Part shown: one piece after another, positions 7,866-18,619 of the stretch | How positions within the stretch are numbered: the first letter of the stretch is position 1 | How the letters are laid out: each line of letters starts with the position of its first letter | Assembly: GCF_009762325.1 (NCBI RefSeq) | Contig: NZ_CP034348.1 | Coordinates: 2,610,501 to 2,674,500, forward strand | Source of the DNA: Roseovarius faecimaris | GTDB taxonomy: Bacteria; Pseudomonadota; Alphaproteobacteria; Rhodobacterales; Rhodobacteraceae | DNA length: 64,000 nt | Direction: 5' to 3' | Position numbers and translations under genes: made by a program | The notes under the pieces: generated by a model | Told to the model about the DNA's origin: nothing | Database searches by the model: none | Seen by the model: the letters and a program-made list of their open reading frames with translations, nothing else

Positions 7866-8357
7866 ATGTCGGAGTATCGCAGACCAAGGATCACCGGGGC
7901 GCAGGTGTTTTTCACCGTGGCGCTGGCGCGGCGGGGCTCGTCTCTGCTCACCGATGAGGTGACGCGCCTGCGCGAGGCGGTGCGGGTGACGAAGGCGGAG
8001 CGGCCGTTCGAGATCGGGGCCTGGGTTCTCCTGCCGGATCATTTGCATTGCATTTGGACGCTGCCTGCGGGGGATGCGGATTTCTCGACACGGTGGAGAT
8101 TGATCAAATCCCGGTTTTCCCGCGGATTGCCGAAGGGGCCGCTGCGGGCGAGCCATGAGTTGCGACAGGAGCGGGGCATCTGGCAGAGACGCTTTTGGGA
8201 GCACCATATCCGTGACCGGAACGATTATCTTGTGCATTTGCGCTATTGCTGGATGAACCCGGTGAAGCATGGGCTTGTGGAGCGCCCTGAGGACTGGCCA
8301 TATTCCAGCCTTCACCGCGATGCCCGTTTCCGAGCAGATATGGGTTTGGCGATGTAG
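7866..8357 (+). CDS. REP-associated tyrosine transposase (RAYT, Y1/IS200-like)
   Basis: 163 residues. It has the HUH-type motif of the Y1 superfamily in LLPDHLHCIWTLPAGD and the catalytic Tyr region in HLRYCWMNPVKHGLVERPEDW, ending YSSLHRD. RAYTs are single-copy chromosomal relatives of IS200/IS605 transposases that act on REP hairpins; such hairpins sit exactly at its 3' end (8354-8421). The stop codon overlaps the first REP. Confidence 0.93.
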   Translation: MSEYRRPRITGAQVFFTVALARRGSSLLTDEVTRLREAVRVTKAERPFEIGAWVLLPDHLHCIWTLPAGDADFSTRWRLIKSRFSRGLPKGPLRASHELRQERGIWQRRFWEHHIRDRNDYLVHLRYCWMNPVKHGLVERPEDWPYSSLHRDARFRADMGLAM

Positions 8358-8421
8358 GGTGCGTGATTTCACGCACCTGTGGCTGAGGGGCTGGTTTGGT
8401 GCGTGCAAGCACGCACCCTAC
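8354..8421. repeat. pair of inverted REP hairpins (BIME) at the RAYT 3' end
   Basis: REP 1 (8354-8377) is GTAG followed by GGTGCGTGA-TT-TCACGCACC. REP 2 (8398-8421) is GGTGCGTGC-AA-GCACGCACC followed by CTAC. Both stems are perfect 9-bp pairs, in opposite orientation, separated by 20 bp. This is the expected substrate of the adjacent RAYT. Confidence 0.93.
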
Positions 8422-8430
8422 GGAGTTGGA

Positions 8431-10230
<1,800 letters not shown>

Positions 10231-10397
10231 GGGCTTGATATGTAGGGGTTTTGAAGGGGGGTCAATGGGGTCTTTGTTGGAGTGAATGCGAATCCACGCA
10301 ACGGGCCACCCGGAGAGGCGCACGGCAGTCTTTATTGCCCTTCTCACGCTGGAGCAAGAGCAACGGGCACCGGGAGTGCGGTGCGGGGACGGTCGGA

Positions 10398-11792
10398 TTA
10401 CTCCGCCGCGTCCTGCCCCGCATCCTCCATTGCCGCCAGCTCGCCCAGGGTCACGGGCTTCAGGGGCGGGCGGATGCGGTAGTGGCCGGTGGTGTCGGGG
10501 GGTTGGCCATGGGCGGCGGAGAGGAGGGCTGTGACCGTGAGGCCGCAATAGCGGCCTTGGCAGGGGCCCATGCCGGCACGGCCGAAGGCTTTGGTCTGGT
10601 TGGGGCCGGTGCAGCCGAGTTTGGCATAGCCGCGGATATCCCCGGCGGTGACTTCCTCGCAGCGGCAGATCACGGTGCTGTCGGCGGGGGCGAGAGCCTC
10701 GGCGCAGGGCGGATAGGCCGCATCGAGGAAGGGGCGCGCGGCCAGTTCGTGGGCGAGCGCGCGGCGCAGGGGGGCGGCCTGTGCGTCCCGGTTGGAGGCC
10801 GGGAGCTGGCCACTTTGCTGCGCGATCTGGAGGGCGGCGAGGCGCCCGGCAACTTCCGCCGCCTTCGCGCCGCCGATCCCGCCCCCGTCACCGGCAATGT
10901 ATACATCCTGAACCGAGCTTTCGCCCCATGCATCAAGCTGTGGCACAAAGCAGGCTTGCGCGGAATTCCAGATATGCGCCACGTCGAGCGAGCGGGCGGC
11001 CTGGGTGTTGGGCACAACGCCGTGATGCAGAAAGACCGTGTCGCAGGCGAGGCGTTGCGCGCGCCCCCGGCTGGTGAAACGGACGGCCTCGGCCCGGTCC
11101 GCGCCCTCGATGGCAATGCCGGTCGCGCCAGTATAGCGCGGCACCCCGGCGCGACGGATTTCTGCCAGCATTTTCAGGCCCTTGATCATGTAGCGCCAGC
11201 CGCGCAGGGCGCCGGTGAGATGGCGCGCGGCGCGGGTCATGTCAGACAGGCTCTGGGTTTCGACCATGGCGGCGGGCGGCGTGCCGGCGCGCACCATCTG
11301 GGCGGCGATCAGATAGAGGAGAGGGCCGGAGCCAACAAGGACAGCGCGGCGGGCAAGCACGCCCGATTGCTTGAGCAGGATCTGCCCCGCGCCGGCGGTC
11401 ATCACGCCCGGCAGGGTCCAGCCCGGCAGCGGCATGGGCCGTTCCAGCGCGCCGGTGGCCAGAAGGATGCGCCCGGCGGTAAGCTGGGCGGCGCGGCCCG
11501 CCCGCGTGTAGGAGAGGCGAAAGCCGTCTTCGATGGCCCAGACCACGGCGCCGGAGATATGCTCCACACCGCTCTGGCGGAGCGCCGAGGTCAGGGTTGT
11601 GCCGTGGGCATAGTCCGCGCCCAGAACCTCGCCGCGCAGGCCCGCCGCGCGGTCCACATCGCGATAGATCTGCCCGCCGGGGCGGGGCTGTTCATCGAGC
11701 AGGGTGACGGAGAGGCCAAACGCGGCCGCCTGGGCGGCGGCGGCCATGCCCGCGGGGCCGGCCCCGATGATGGCAAGATCACGCTGCGTCAT
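10398..11792 (-). CDS. FAD/NAD-binding large subunit of a three-part amino-acid/opine-type dehydrogenase
   Basis: 464 residues, similar to HcnB, opine oxidase subunit A and D-hydroxyproline dehydrogenase subunits. An N-terminal Rossmann motif ([14 protein letters not shown]) and a second nucleotide motif ([14 protein letters not shown]) are present. The C-terminus has a BFD-like [2Fe-2S] cysteine set ([11 protein letters not shown] ... GPCQGRYC). Its start overlaps the ferredoxin-subunit stop by 4 bp. Probably membrane-peripheral, passing electrons to the respiratory chain. Substrate unknown. Confidence 0.85.
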   Translation of the reverse strand: MTQRDLAIIGAGPAGMAAAAQAAAFGLSVTLLDEQPRPGGQIYRDVDRAAGLRGEVLGADYAHGTTLTSALRQSGVEHISGAVVWAIEDGFRLSYTRAGRAAQLTAGRILLATGALERPMPLPGWTLPGVMTAGAGQILLKQSGVLARRAVLVGSGPLLYLIAAQMVRAGTPPAAMVETQSLSDMTRAARHLTGALRGWRYMIKGLKMLAEIRRAGVPRYTGATGIAIEGADRAEAVRFTSRGRAQRLACDTVFLHHGVVPNTQAARSLDVAHIWNSAQACFVPQLDAWGESSVQDVYIAGDGGGIGGAKAAEVAGRLAALQIAQQSGQLPASNRDAQAAPLRRALAHELAARPFLDAAYPPCAEALAPADSTVICRCEEVTAGDIRGYAKLGCTGPNQTKAFGRAGMGPCQGRYCGLTVTALLSAAHGQPPDTTGHYRIRPPLKPVTLGELAAMEDAGQDAAE

Positions 11793-12088
11793 TCCCATGC
11801 CTCCCCTGCCTGCGGGCGGGTCAGAACGAGCCCCTCGGAGACTTCCATCATGCAGGCTTGCCGGGTCACGCCATCGACCTCGACGAGGCAGTCGAAGCAC
11901 GCCCCCATCATGCAGAAGGGCGCGCGCGGGGCGCCGGAGACGGGGGTGTGGCGGAACACCTCGACCCCTACCGCAAGCAGGGCGGCGGCGAGGTTGGCCC
12001 CGTCAGGCAGGCTCAGCGATGCGCCGTCAAAGGACACATCCACGCGCGGGGCGTCTTCGGTCTCAAGAAAGGGCGAAGCGGGATTCAC
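11789..12088 (-). CDS. small [2Fe-2S] ferredoxin subunit of the dehydrogenase
   Basis: 99 residues with a plant-type ferredoxin fold and the cysteine pattern in PFCMMGACFDCLVEVDG ... RQAC; similar to HcnA-type subunits. No ATG exists at the right place. I use a GTG at 12088, preceded by GGAGG at 7 bp; it lies inside the 3' end of the upstream oxidase gene. The overlaps on both sides (26 bp and 4 bp) imply equal, coupled translation of the three subunits. Confidence 0.85.
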   Translation of the reverse strand: MNPASPFLETEDAPRVDVSFDGASLSLPDGANLAAALLAVGVEVFRHTPVSGAPRAPFCMMGACFDCLVEVDGVTRQACMMEVSEGLVLTRPQAGEAWE

Positions 12089-13172
12089 TGAACACCTCCA
12101 GATCGGGCGCGGCCGCGGTCCCTTCGAGCCAGTCGGGCAAAAGCCGGGCATGGGCGGCGGCCAGGGTAATGCCGCTGTGACAGGTCACGAGATAGGCGCC
12201 GGGCATCTCGGCGCTTTGCTGATAGATCGGCAGGCCGTCGGGCGACAGCACCCGCAAAGCGCCCCAGCTGCGCACAAGCTGCGCCTTTGCCAGCGCCGGA
12301 TAGGCGGCAATGGCCTCGGCGGCGAGTTTGCTCAGGCCGGGCTGGGTCACGCGGTCGTCATGGCCCACCTCTTCGTTGGTGGCTCCGATCTGAATGCCGC
12401 CTTCATCCACCTGCCGCGCGATGAGCGAGGGTCGATTGATCAGTTTCGGCAGTTTCTCGGTGATCAGCACCTGACCGCGCTGGGGCCGGATCGGCGCCTT
12501 GAAGCCCAGCTTGGGGCCCAACTGCGCCGCGCCCAGCCCGGCGGAAAGCACCAGTTTGCCAGAGGTCACGCGCGTGCCATCGGCGCAGGTGGTCACGAAG
12601 GCATCGGGCTTGGCCACATCGGTCACGGTCTTGGAGGTGAGCACCCGCCCGCCCAGGCGGCGCACATTGGCAGCCAGGGACATGAGCAGTTTCAAAGGGT
12701 TGGCGTGACCGTCCTGGTGATGCAGGATCGCGCCCACCACCTTCGGCCCGATATGGGGCTCTTCCTTGCGCAGGGCGTTGTGGCCAAGCACCTCATAGGG
12801 GTAATTGCCGCCCAGCGCGTCTTTGAGTTTTTCGTATTTGGCGACGGTCTCTTCCAGCGTTTCTTCGGAGAAATGCAGGTCATAACCGCCATTCTGTTCC
12901 AGGGGGATCGCCTGGCCGGTGCCATCGCCCAGCTCACCCGCGAAGTCAGCCCAGATCGAGGCGGATTGCTGTGACCATTCGGCATAGCGCGGCTGGTTCA
13001 TGCCCTTGGATTGCACCCAGACGAGGCCGAAATTGCCCCGGCTGGCGCGGAACGACCCGTCATCGCCGTCCAGCACGGTGACCGTCCGCCCGCGCCGGAG
13101 CAGGCCCCAGGCGACCGAGAGGCCAACAACGCCGCCTCCGATAATGGCATAATCGGTGTCCATCGCGCTCAT
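12063..13172 (-). CDS. FAD-dependent amine/amino-acid oxidoreductase subunit (DAO family)
   Basis: 369 residues. The DAO-fold FAD motif is YAIIGGGVVGLSVAWGLL, and the second FAD-contacting region is RPQRGQVLITEKLP. The C-terminal YLVTCHSGITLAAAHARLLP carries the usual Gly/His cofactor contacts. It is the catalytic small-substrate subunit of HcnC / opine oxidase B-type complexes. An alternative start at 13163 (MDTDYAI) is equally plausible. It is third from last in the operon, behind the TRAP genes, which presumably import its substrate. Confidence 0.87.
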   Translation of the reverse strand: MSAMDTDYAIIGGGVVGLSVAWGLLRRGRTVTVLDGDDGSFRASRGNFGLVWVQSKGMNQPRYAEWSQQSASIWADFAGELGDGTGQAIPLEQNGGYDLHFSEETLEETVAKYEKLKDALGGNYPYEVLGHNALRKEEPHIGPKVVGAILHHQDGHANPLKLLMSLAANVRRLGGRVLTSKTVTDVAKPDAFVTTCADGTRVTSGKLVLSAGLGAAQLGPKLGFKAPIRPQRGQVLITEKLPKLINRPSLIARQVDEGGIQIGATNEEVGHDDRVTQPGLSKLAAEAIAAYPALAKAQLVRSWGALRVLSPDGLPIYQQSAEMPGAYLVTCHSGITLAAAHARLLPDWLEGTAAAPDLEVFSESRFALS

Positions 13173-13229
13173 CCGCTGGTGAAAGGCTGTGTCAGGGCGA
13201 CGTGTATCGCCGCCCTGAGAAGGGAGAGA

Positions 13230-14228
13230 TCAGTTCCCGGCTGCGGCAACCTTATCGAGGATCGCCTGACCCCATTCGGCGCCGACATCTTCCAGCACCG
13301 CGGGCCAGACTTTTTCGCGCACTGTCGCGGCCATTGTGGCCAGTTCGTCATCGCTCAGCGTGGCCACGGTGGCCCCCAGTTCATCGACGAGGCGTTGCTC
13401 GTTCTTGGCCTGGTCGCTTTCGGCCACTTCCCAGCGGGTCGCCTCGAACGCGGCGGCCTGTTCCTTGAGGGTGGCCTGATCTTCGTCCGAGAGCTCGGCG
13501 AGGCTGCCGTTGGAGATGATCATGTACCACACTTCAAAATGCGTGTTGGCGGGGATGTAGGTTTTGGTCACGTCACGGAAGGAGGCATAGTAGCCTTCCG
13601 CGCCCGAGCCGATCACGCCGTCAACCACACCGGTCTGCACGGCGGTGAAGGCTTCGGAGAAGGGGATGGGTGCCGGGATGTAGCCCAGGGCTTCGCCGGT
13701 GAGCTGGAAGCTCTTGATGCCGGGCACGCGGACCTTGATGCCGTTGGGTTCGACCGAGCCCGCATTGGGGTTCTCGACATTCAGCGAGATGCCGCCGAAA
13801 TAGACCGGATAGGCGGCGAGCATGGTGATGTCCTGCTCGGCGTAAAGCTCGGCCATGGTCTCGCGCACGACGCCGCCGGGGCCATAGACCGCGCGGGCCT
13901 GATCCCAGTTGCCGGCAAGATAGGGGAAAGAGCTGATCTGCATGCGGCGGTCAGCGGCGGTGGCGGCGGGTTGCGTCGCCATGTCGATGGCGCCCACGCT
14001 GATGCGTTCCTGCACGGTGGTGTAGTCGCCCAGCGCCGAGGCCGGGAAGATGTTGACATTGACAGAGCCGCCGGTGGCTTCGGCCACAGAGGCCGAGAAG
14101 GCGCGCAGCTCGACATCGATGGTGGCGTCCTGCGGGCGCACGTGGCTCATCTTGAGGTCGGCCGCAGAGGCGTAGCTGCTCAGCGCCATGAGGGCGGCGG
14201 CGGCAGTGGTCAGGAAGGCATGTTTCAT
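13230..14228 (-). CDS. TRAP transporter substrate-binding protein (DctP family)
   Basis: 332 residues. Sec signal peptide MKHAFLTTAAAALMALSSYA, cleaved before ADLKMSH. The periplasmic receptor has the family core (ASALGDYTTVQERISVGAID, GIKVRVPGIKSFQLTGEALG, PFSEAFTAVQTGVVDGVIG). GGAGGAG precedes the ATG. Encoded after dctM and before the oxidase, an order that links uptake and oxidation. The ligand is likely a carboxylate or imino acid. Confidence 0.93.
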   Translation of the reverse strand: MKHAFLTTAAAALMALSSYASAADLKMSHVRPQDATIDVELRAFSASVAEATGGSVNVNIFPASALGDYTTVQERISVGAIDMATQPAATAADRRMQISSFPYLAGNWDQARAVYGPGGVVRETMAELYAEQDITMLAAYPVYFGGISLNVENPNAGSVEPNGIKVRVPGIKSFQLTGEALGYIPAPIPFSEAFTAVQTGVVDGVIGSGAEGYYASFRDVTKTYIPANTHFEVWYMIISNGSLAELSDEDQATLKEQAAAFEATRWEVAESDQAKNEQRLVDELGATVATLSDDELATMAATVREKVWPAVLEDVGAEWGQAILDKVAAAGN

Positions 14229-14268
14229 TTGGATCTCCTCCGGTTTGGTGTTGGTTGGTTCAGGGGTT

Positions 14269-15579
14269 TCAGGGGGCCACGTCATATCCGAAGAAACGCG
14301 GCAGGAAGAGCGACAGGTCCGGCCAGAGCGAGGTGAGAAACACCACCGGCACATAGCCGAAGAGGATAAGCTTCATCGCGGGCGGGATCACCTTGGTGAC
14401 CTTCACCTTGCCGATGCGCGCCCCGAGATAGAGGATCGAGGCATAGGGCGGCGTGACCCCGCCCATGGCCGTGTTGACCCCCATGATGGCGGCGAACTGC
14501 ACAGGGCTGACGCCGATGGCCTGCATCAGGGGCAGAAGCAGCGGAGCAATCAGGATGATGGCGGTCACATCGTTGACGACCATGCCGACAAGGAACAGCA
14601 TGATGTTGATCATGATCAGCAGCACGACCTTGTTCTCGGTGATCGAGAAGATGCCCTGCACGATTTGCTGCGGGATGCTTTCATAGACGAACATCTGGCT
14701 GAGGATCATGGAAAAGAGGATCATCATCATGATGGCGCCGACAGCGGTGGCGGCTTCCTTGCCGGCCGACAGGAAATTATCCCATTTCAGGCCCTTGTAG
14801 ATCAGGAAACCCACCGGCACGGCATAGATCACAGCGACGGCGGCGGCCTCGGTCGGGGTCATGATGCCGCCATAGATGCCGCCCAGGATGATCACCGGCA
14901 TCAGAAGCGCGGGGAAAGCATGAAAGCCGCGCCGCGCCACTTCGCCGGACAGCTCGGAAAAGCTGGGCTTGTCATCGAGCTTGAGGTTGAACTTGCGCGC
15001 CATGACGAGGTTGATCACCGAAAAGGCCACCATGATCAGCAGGCCCGGGCCGAGCGTGGCCAGGAAACAGGCCAGGATCGAGGTGTCGGTGACCCAGCCA
15101 TAGACGATCATGGTGACCGAGGGCGGGATCAGCAGGCCCAGGATGGACGAGTTGGCAATGAGGGCGGTGGCGTATTCCCGCGGATAGCCGCGCGCCTCCA
15201 TTTCCGGGATCAGGAGCGGGCCGATGGCGGCGATGCCGGTCAGCCCCGAGCCGGAGATGGCCCCGATCACGGCGCAGGACACGGCGGCCACCACGCCCAG
15301 GCCGCCGCGCACATGGCCGATAAAGGCGTTGACGAAGCGCAAGAGCGAGGCGGCTATCCCGCTTTCGGACATGATCGTGCCCGCCAGCACAAACAGAGGG
15401 ATCGCGAGGATCACCGGGTTGCCAAGCTGCTGGAAGCCCCAGAGCATCATGCCTTTCATGGTCACGTCGCCCATGAAATACATCACCATCAGCGCCGAGC
15501 CAAAGCAGTAGGGCAGCGGCACGCCAAGCGTGAGCGTGATCACCAGAAGGGCGATGGCGACAAGGGCAATCTCGATCAT
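14269..15579 (-). CDS. TRAP transporter large permease (DctM family)
   Basis: 436 residues and about 12 hydrophobic segments; the ion-coupled transport subunit of the inner membrane. Typical stretches are GNPVILAIPLFVLAGTIMSE, GSGLTGIAAIGPLLIPEM and SILGLLIPPSVTMIVYG. Its ATG overlaps the dctQ stop by 4 bp (ATGA), as is usual for this pair. Confidence 0.95.
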   Translation of the reverse strand: MIEIALVAIALLVITLTLGVPLPYCFGSALMVMYFMGDVTMKGMMLWGFQQLGNPVILAIPLFVLAGTIMSESGIAASLLRFVNAFIGHVRGGLGVVAAVSCAVIGAISGSGLTGIAAIGPLLIPEMEARGYPREYATALIANSSILGLLIPPSVTMIVYGWVTDTSILACFLATLGPGLLIMVAFSVINLVMARKFNLKLDDKPSFSELSGEVARRGFHAFPALLMPVIILGGIYGGIMTPTEAAAVAVIYAVPVGFLIYKGLKWDNFLSAGKEAATAVGAIMMMILFSMILSQMFVYESIPQQIVQGIFSITENKVVLLIMINIMLFLVGMVVNDVTAIILIAPLLLPLMQAIGVSPVQFAAIMGVNTAMGGVTPPYASILYLGARIGKVKVTKVIPPAMKLILFGYVPVVFLTSLWPDLSLFLPRFFGYDVAP

Positions 15580-16046
15580 TGCGGCGCTCCGTTGCGCAGG
15601 GTGCGGATGTGGCGCATCAGGTGCCAGGCGGTGTAGATCATCATCAGCGCAAGGCCAGTCAGAAGGGCGATGTCGGAATAGAAGGTCGGGATGTAGAGCG
15701 TCGGGCTTTCGCGCCAGACGCGCCAGGCATATTGCGTGTAATCCCAGGCCCAGCTCAGAAGCCAGAGGCCGACGATCAGGCTGATCACCTCGCCGATGAT
15801 GGCAAGGATGGTGTGGCCGCGATCGGTTTTAATGAAGATTTCCAGCACGTTCGCGCGGATATGCGTGTTTTCGCGCGAGGCGTTGACCGAGCCGAGGATA
15901 TAGAGCCAGAGCGTGGGATAGAGCATCGTCTCTTCCAGCCCCATGACCGGAACCTGAAGCACATAGCGGGTGATGACCTGAACGAACTGGCCCAGAGCCA
16001 CGGCGCAGATCAGCGCGGTCAGCAGATACTTGGCGAATGTGTCCAT
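15576..16046 (-). CDS. TRAP transporter small permease (DctQ family)
   Basis: 156 residues with four membrane helices and the DctQ signature ETMLYPTLWLYILGSVNASR. I use the ATG at 16046 (MDTFAKYLLTALIC); the open frame runs 17 codons further without support. First gene of the six-gene catabolic operon, divergent from the LysR regulator. Confidence 0.92.
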   Translation of the reverse strand: MDTFAKYLLTALICAVALGQFVQVITRYVLQVPVMGLEETMLYPTLWLYILGSVNASRENTHIRANVLEIFIKTDRGHTILAIIGEVISLIVGLWLLSWAWDYTQYAWRVWRESPTLYIPTFYSDIALLTGLALMMIYTAWHLMRHIRTLRNGAPQ

Positions 16047-16114
16047 ATGTCCCCCGGCCTCCCAGATTGGTCTGAACAGGCTCGCCCACCATCTCACTGG
16101 AGGTTGGACATTAA

Positions 16115-16125
16115 ATCAATTTGAT
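16115..16125. promoter_or_regulatory. AT-rich dyad in the TRAP/LysR divergent promoter
   Basis: ATCAA-T-TTGAT is a perfect 5+1+5 dyad within an AT-rich island (16108-16150) in GC-rich DNA, between dctQ and the divergent LysR gene. The position fits a LysR-type operator controlling both directions. Confidence 0.45.
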
Positions 16126-16169
16126 AATATCTCTAACTTCATAAATTGAGTTTATGGAAAGGCTCTGCG

Positions 16170-17105
16170 ATGCACCTGACCCTGCGCCAGCTTGCCACGT
16201 TTCGCGAAGTGATGCGCTCGGGCTCGATCAGTCAGGCGGCCCGCGCGGTGGGGCGCACGCAGCCGGCCGTGTCCACCATGGTGCAGACGCTGGAAAACCA
16301 GCTTGGCTTTGCCCTGTTCGAGCGCAGCCACGGCAAGCTGACCCCCACGCCCGAGGCACGGTTTTTCCTGGAAGAATGCGAGGATATCCTGGGCCGGGTC
16401 GAACGCACTGAGCGCACGCTGGAACGGATCAGCGCGTTGCAGTCGGGCACGCTCAAGATCGCGTGCCACCCGGCGGCCTCAAGCGTGTTCCTGCCGCGCC
16501 TTCTGACCCGTTTCCTGACCGGGCGCGAGGAATTGGCGGTGTCGTTCATCATGCGGTCGTCAGGGGTGATCGAAGACCTGATCGCCTCGCAGCAATATGA
16601 CCTCGGCTTTTCCGAGACCCCGGCCCCGCGCCCGTCGATCCGCCAGTCGGATTATGACCTTGAATGCGTCTGTGTGCTGCCCTGGGGCGATCCTCTGGCC
16701 AGCGCCAGTGTGGTCACGCCACAGGATCTGGACGGGCGGCCGATGGCCGTTCTGTTCGAGGAACACCTGACCGCGATCCAGACCGAAGAGGCGTTTCGCG
16801 CCGCGGGTTGCCGGTTCAACAAGCGGCTGGAGCTGCGCACCTTTCTGCCCGGCCTGCAATTCGTGGCGGCCGGCACCTGCGTGATGGTCTGTGACATGAT
16901 CACCGCCTATAGCCACATCCTGCAGGCCCCGGAGGGCGCGGCACTTGCGATCCGGCGGTTCCGGCCGCGCATTTCCAGCAGCGTGTCAATCCTCACGCCC
17001 GGCTATACGACGCAATCCATGGCGGGTCAGGCCTTTATCGCAGAGTTGAAAGCCGCGGTCGCGGGGGTCGAGCGAGAGATCAACACCCTGCTCGGCCCGC
17101 CCTGA
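16170..17105 (+). CDS. LysR-family transcriptional regulator
   Basis: 311 residues. N-terminal winged HTH (LRQLATFREVMRSGSISQAA ... RTQPAVSTMVQTLENQLG) and a C-terminal periplasmic-binding-like effector domain. An upstream TTG start is possible; I chose the ATG at 16170, giving MHLTLRQLATF as in homologues. Divergent from the TRAP/dehydrogenase operon, which it probably activates in response to the imported substrate. Confidence 0.92.
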   Translation: MHLTLRQLATFREVMRSGSISQAARAVGRTQPAVSTMVQTLENQLGFALFERSHGKLTPTPEARFFLEECEDILGRVERTERTLERISALQSGTLKIACHPAASSVFLPRLLTRFLTGREELAVSFIMRSSGVIEDLIASQQYDLGFSETPAPRPSIRQSDYDLECVCVLPWGDPLASASVVTPQDLDGRPMAVLFEEHLTAIQTEEAFRAAGCRFNKRLELRTFLPGLQFVAAGTCVMVCDMITAYSHILQAPEGAALAIRRFRPRISSSVSILTPGYTTQSMAGQAFIAELKAAVAGVEREINTLLGPP

Positions 17106-17257
17106 CCCCGCAGAACGGCCCGCCCCTGCCCGCGCGACCCGATCTTGTGAATTGAAAAACCGCGCCGGATCGGGCAAAAGACACCTACGGTTCGGGCGAG
17201 CAGGCACGATGAGGGCGAAACGCCCCGACAGGCCCGACCGGAGACAGAGGCGCAGAG

Positions 17258-17683
17258 ATGAAACAGGTCATCCTTCTTTTGGTTATCACGGCGCTTGCGG
17301 GCTGTGGCGGCGTACACAAGGCCCGCAAGGACGCGCGGCTGGGTCAGTCCAGCCCGCCCCCGGTGGCGTCGACCCCGTCGAACCCGATCACGACGGGTGT
17401 GCAGAATGTGCCCGCCGCCCCGGTGCAGCGGCCCTTTGCCTCGGGCCCGTTGCAGAAGGCCTGTATCGCGTCCGACCGCAAGGCGCGCTCGCGCGAGCTG
17501 TGCGGGTGCATTCAGGCGGTGGCGGACCAGACATTGTCGGGCGCGCAGCAGCGCGTCGCCGTCAGCTTTTACGCCGATCCGCACCGCGCGCAGGTGATCC
17601 GCCAGTCGGACAAGGCATCGCACGAGGCATTCTGGCAGGCTTACAAGAATTACGGCGAGACAGCGCAGCGGATCTGCGGGTAA
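17258..17683 (+). CDS. small lipoprotein
   Basis: 141 residues with a lipoprotein signal (MKQVILLLVITALAGC, lipobox LAGC). A Pro/Ser/Thr-rich linker is followed by a compact C-terminal domain with a CIASDRKARSRELCGCIQAV cysteine cluster. Likely anchored in the outer membrane facing the periplasm. I know similar small Rhodobacterales lipoproteins but no function. It is convergent with the ABC-2 permease gene, 3 bp apart. Confidence 0.85.
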   Translation: MKQVILLLVITALAGCGGVHKARKDARLGQSSPPPVASTPSNPITTGVQNVPAAPVQRPFASGPLQKACIASDRKARSRELCGCIQAVADQTLSGAQQRVAVSFYADPHRAQVIRQSDKASHEAFWQAYKNYGETAQRICG

Positions 17684-17686
17684 GCG

Positions 17687-18511
17687 TCAGGCCTTGAGCC
17701 GGTAGCCGCGCCGGAACATGCCGAGCGCGACCAGACCCACGGCCAGCGTCGACAGAAGCGCCACCGCAAGACCCAGCCAGGGCGAGCTGTCCGAGACGCC
17801 GATCATGCCATAGCGGAACCCGTCGATGAGATAGAAGATCGGGTTGAGATGCGTGGCCTCGTAAAGCCCGGGCGGCAGCGCCTGTACCGAGTAGAACGTG
17901 CCCGACAGGAAGGCGAGCGGTGTCACGATGAAATTGGTGATCGCGGCCATCTGGTCGAATTTGTTGGCAAAAATGCCCGCAATGATGCCGAGCCCGCCCA
18001 GAAAGGCCGCGCCCAGCGTGGCAAAGATGAGCGCCCAGAGCGGGTACACAGGCAAGAGGCCGAGGAAGACCGCAAGCCCCGACGCCACCGCCAGCGCCAC
18101 CAGCACCCCGCGCCCCACGGCCCCGGCCATATAGCCCAGCACCATCTCGCCCGCCGAGAGCGGCGGCATGAGCGTGTCGACGATATTGCCCTGCACCTTG
18201 GAAATGACAATCGACGACGAGGTGTTGGCAAAGGCGTTCTGGATCACGGTCATCATCAGGATGCCGGGGGCGATGAAATGGGTGAAGGGCACGCCCATGA
18301 CGTCCCCGCGACGCGGCCCGATGGCAATGGAGAAGATCACCATGAAGAGCCCGGCAGTGACCAGCGGCGCCAGGAGCGTCTGGGTCCAGACCGCGAGAAA
18401 GCGCTGCACCTCGCGCGAGGCGAGCGTGTAGAGCCCGAGCCAGTTCACCCGGCCGAAGCGGCGGGTGCCCATATCGGAGCGGGAGGGCATGTGGTCTGGT
18501 CGGTCGGTCAT
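17687..18511 (-). CDS. ABC-2 type transporter permease
   Basis: 274 residues and six hydrophobic segments of the ABC-2 membrane family (NodJ/YadH group). The conserved end is GTFYSVQALPPGLYEATHLNPIFYLIDGFRYGMIG. No ATPase gene is adjacent. The open frame runs far upstream through gcrA in antisense and is not coding there. I place the start at MTDRPDHM (18511); M8 or M14 are alternatives. Substrate unknown. Confidence 0.92.
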   Translation of the reverse strand: MTDRPDHMPSRSDMGTRRFGRVNWLGLYTLASREVQRFLAVWTQTLLAPLVTAGLFMVIFSIAIGPRRGDVMGVPFTHFIAPGILMMTVIQNAFANTSSSIVISKVQGNIVDTLMPPLSAGEMVLGYMAGAVGRGVLVALAVASGLAVFLGLLPVYPLWALIFATLGAAFLGGLGIIAGIFANKFDQMAAITNFIVTPLAFLSGTFYSVQALPPGLYEATHLNPIFYLIDGFRYGMIGVSDSSPWLGLAVALLSTLAVGLVALGMFRRGYRLKA

Positions 18512-18619
18512 GTGATTCGATGCCTTGTAACTCGGGCGCGAAAGGTTAGAATAGGTGCCTGACCAAGAAACGGAAAGGGCGGCATATGAGCCGCCTTTTG
18601 AGATAAAGGAAGGCCGCAC

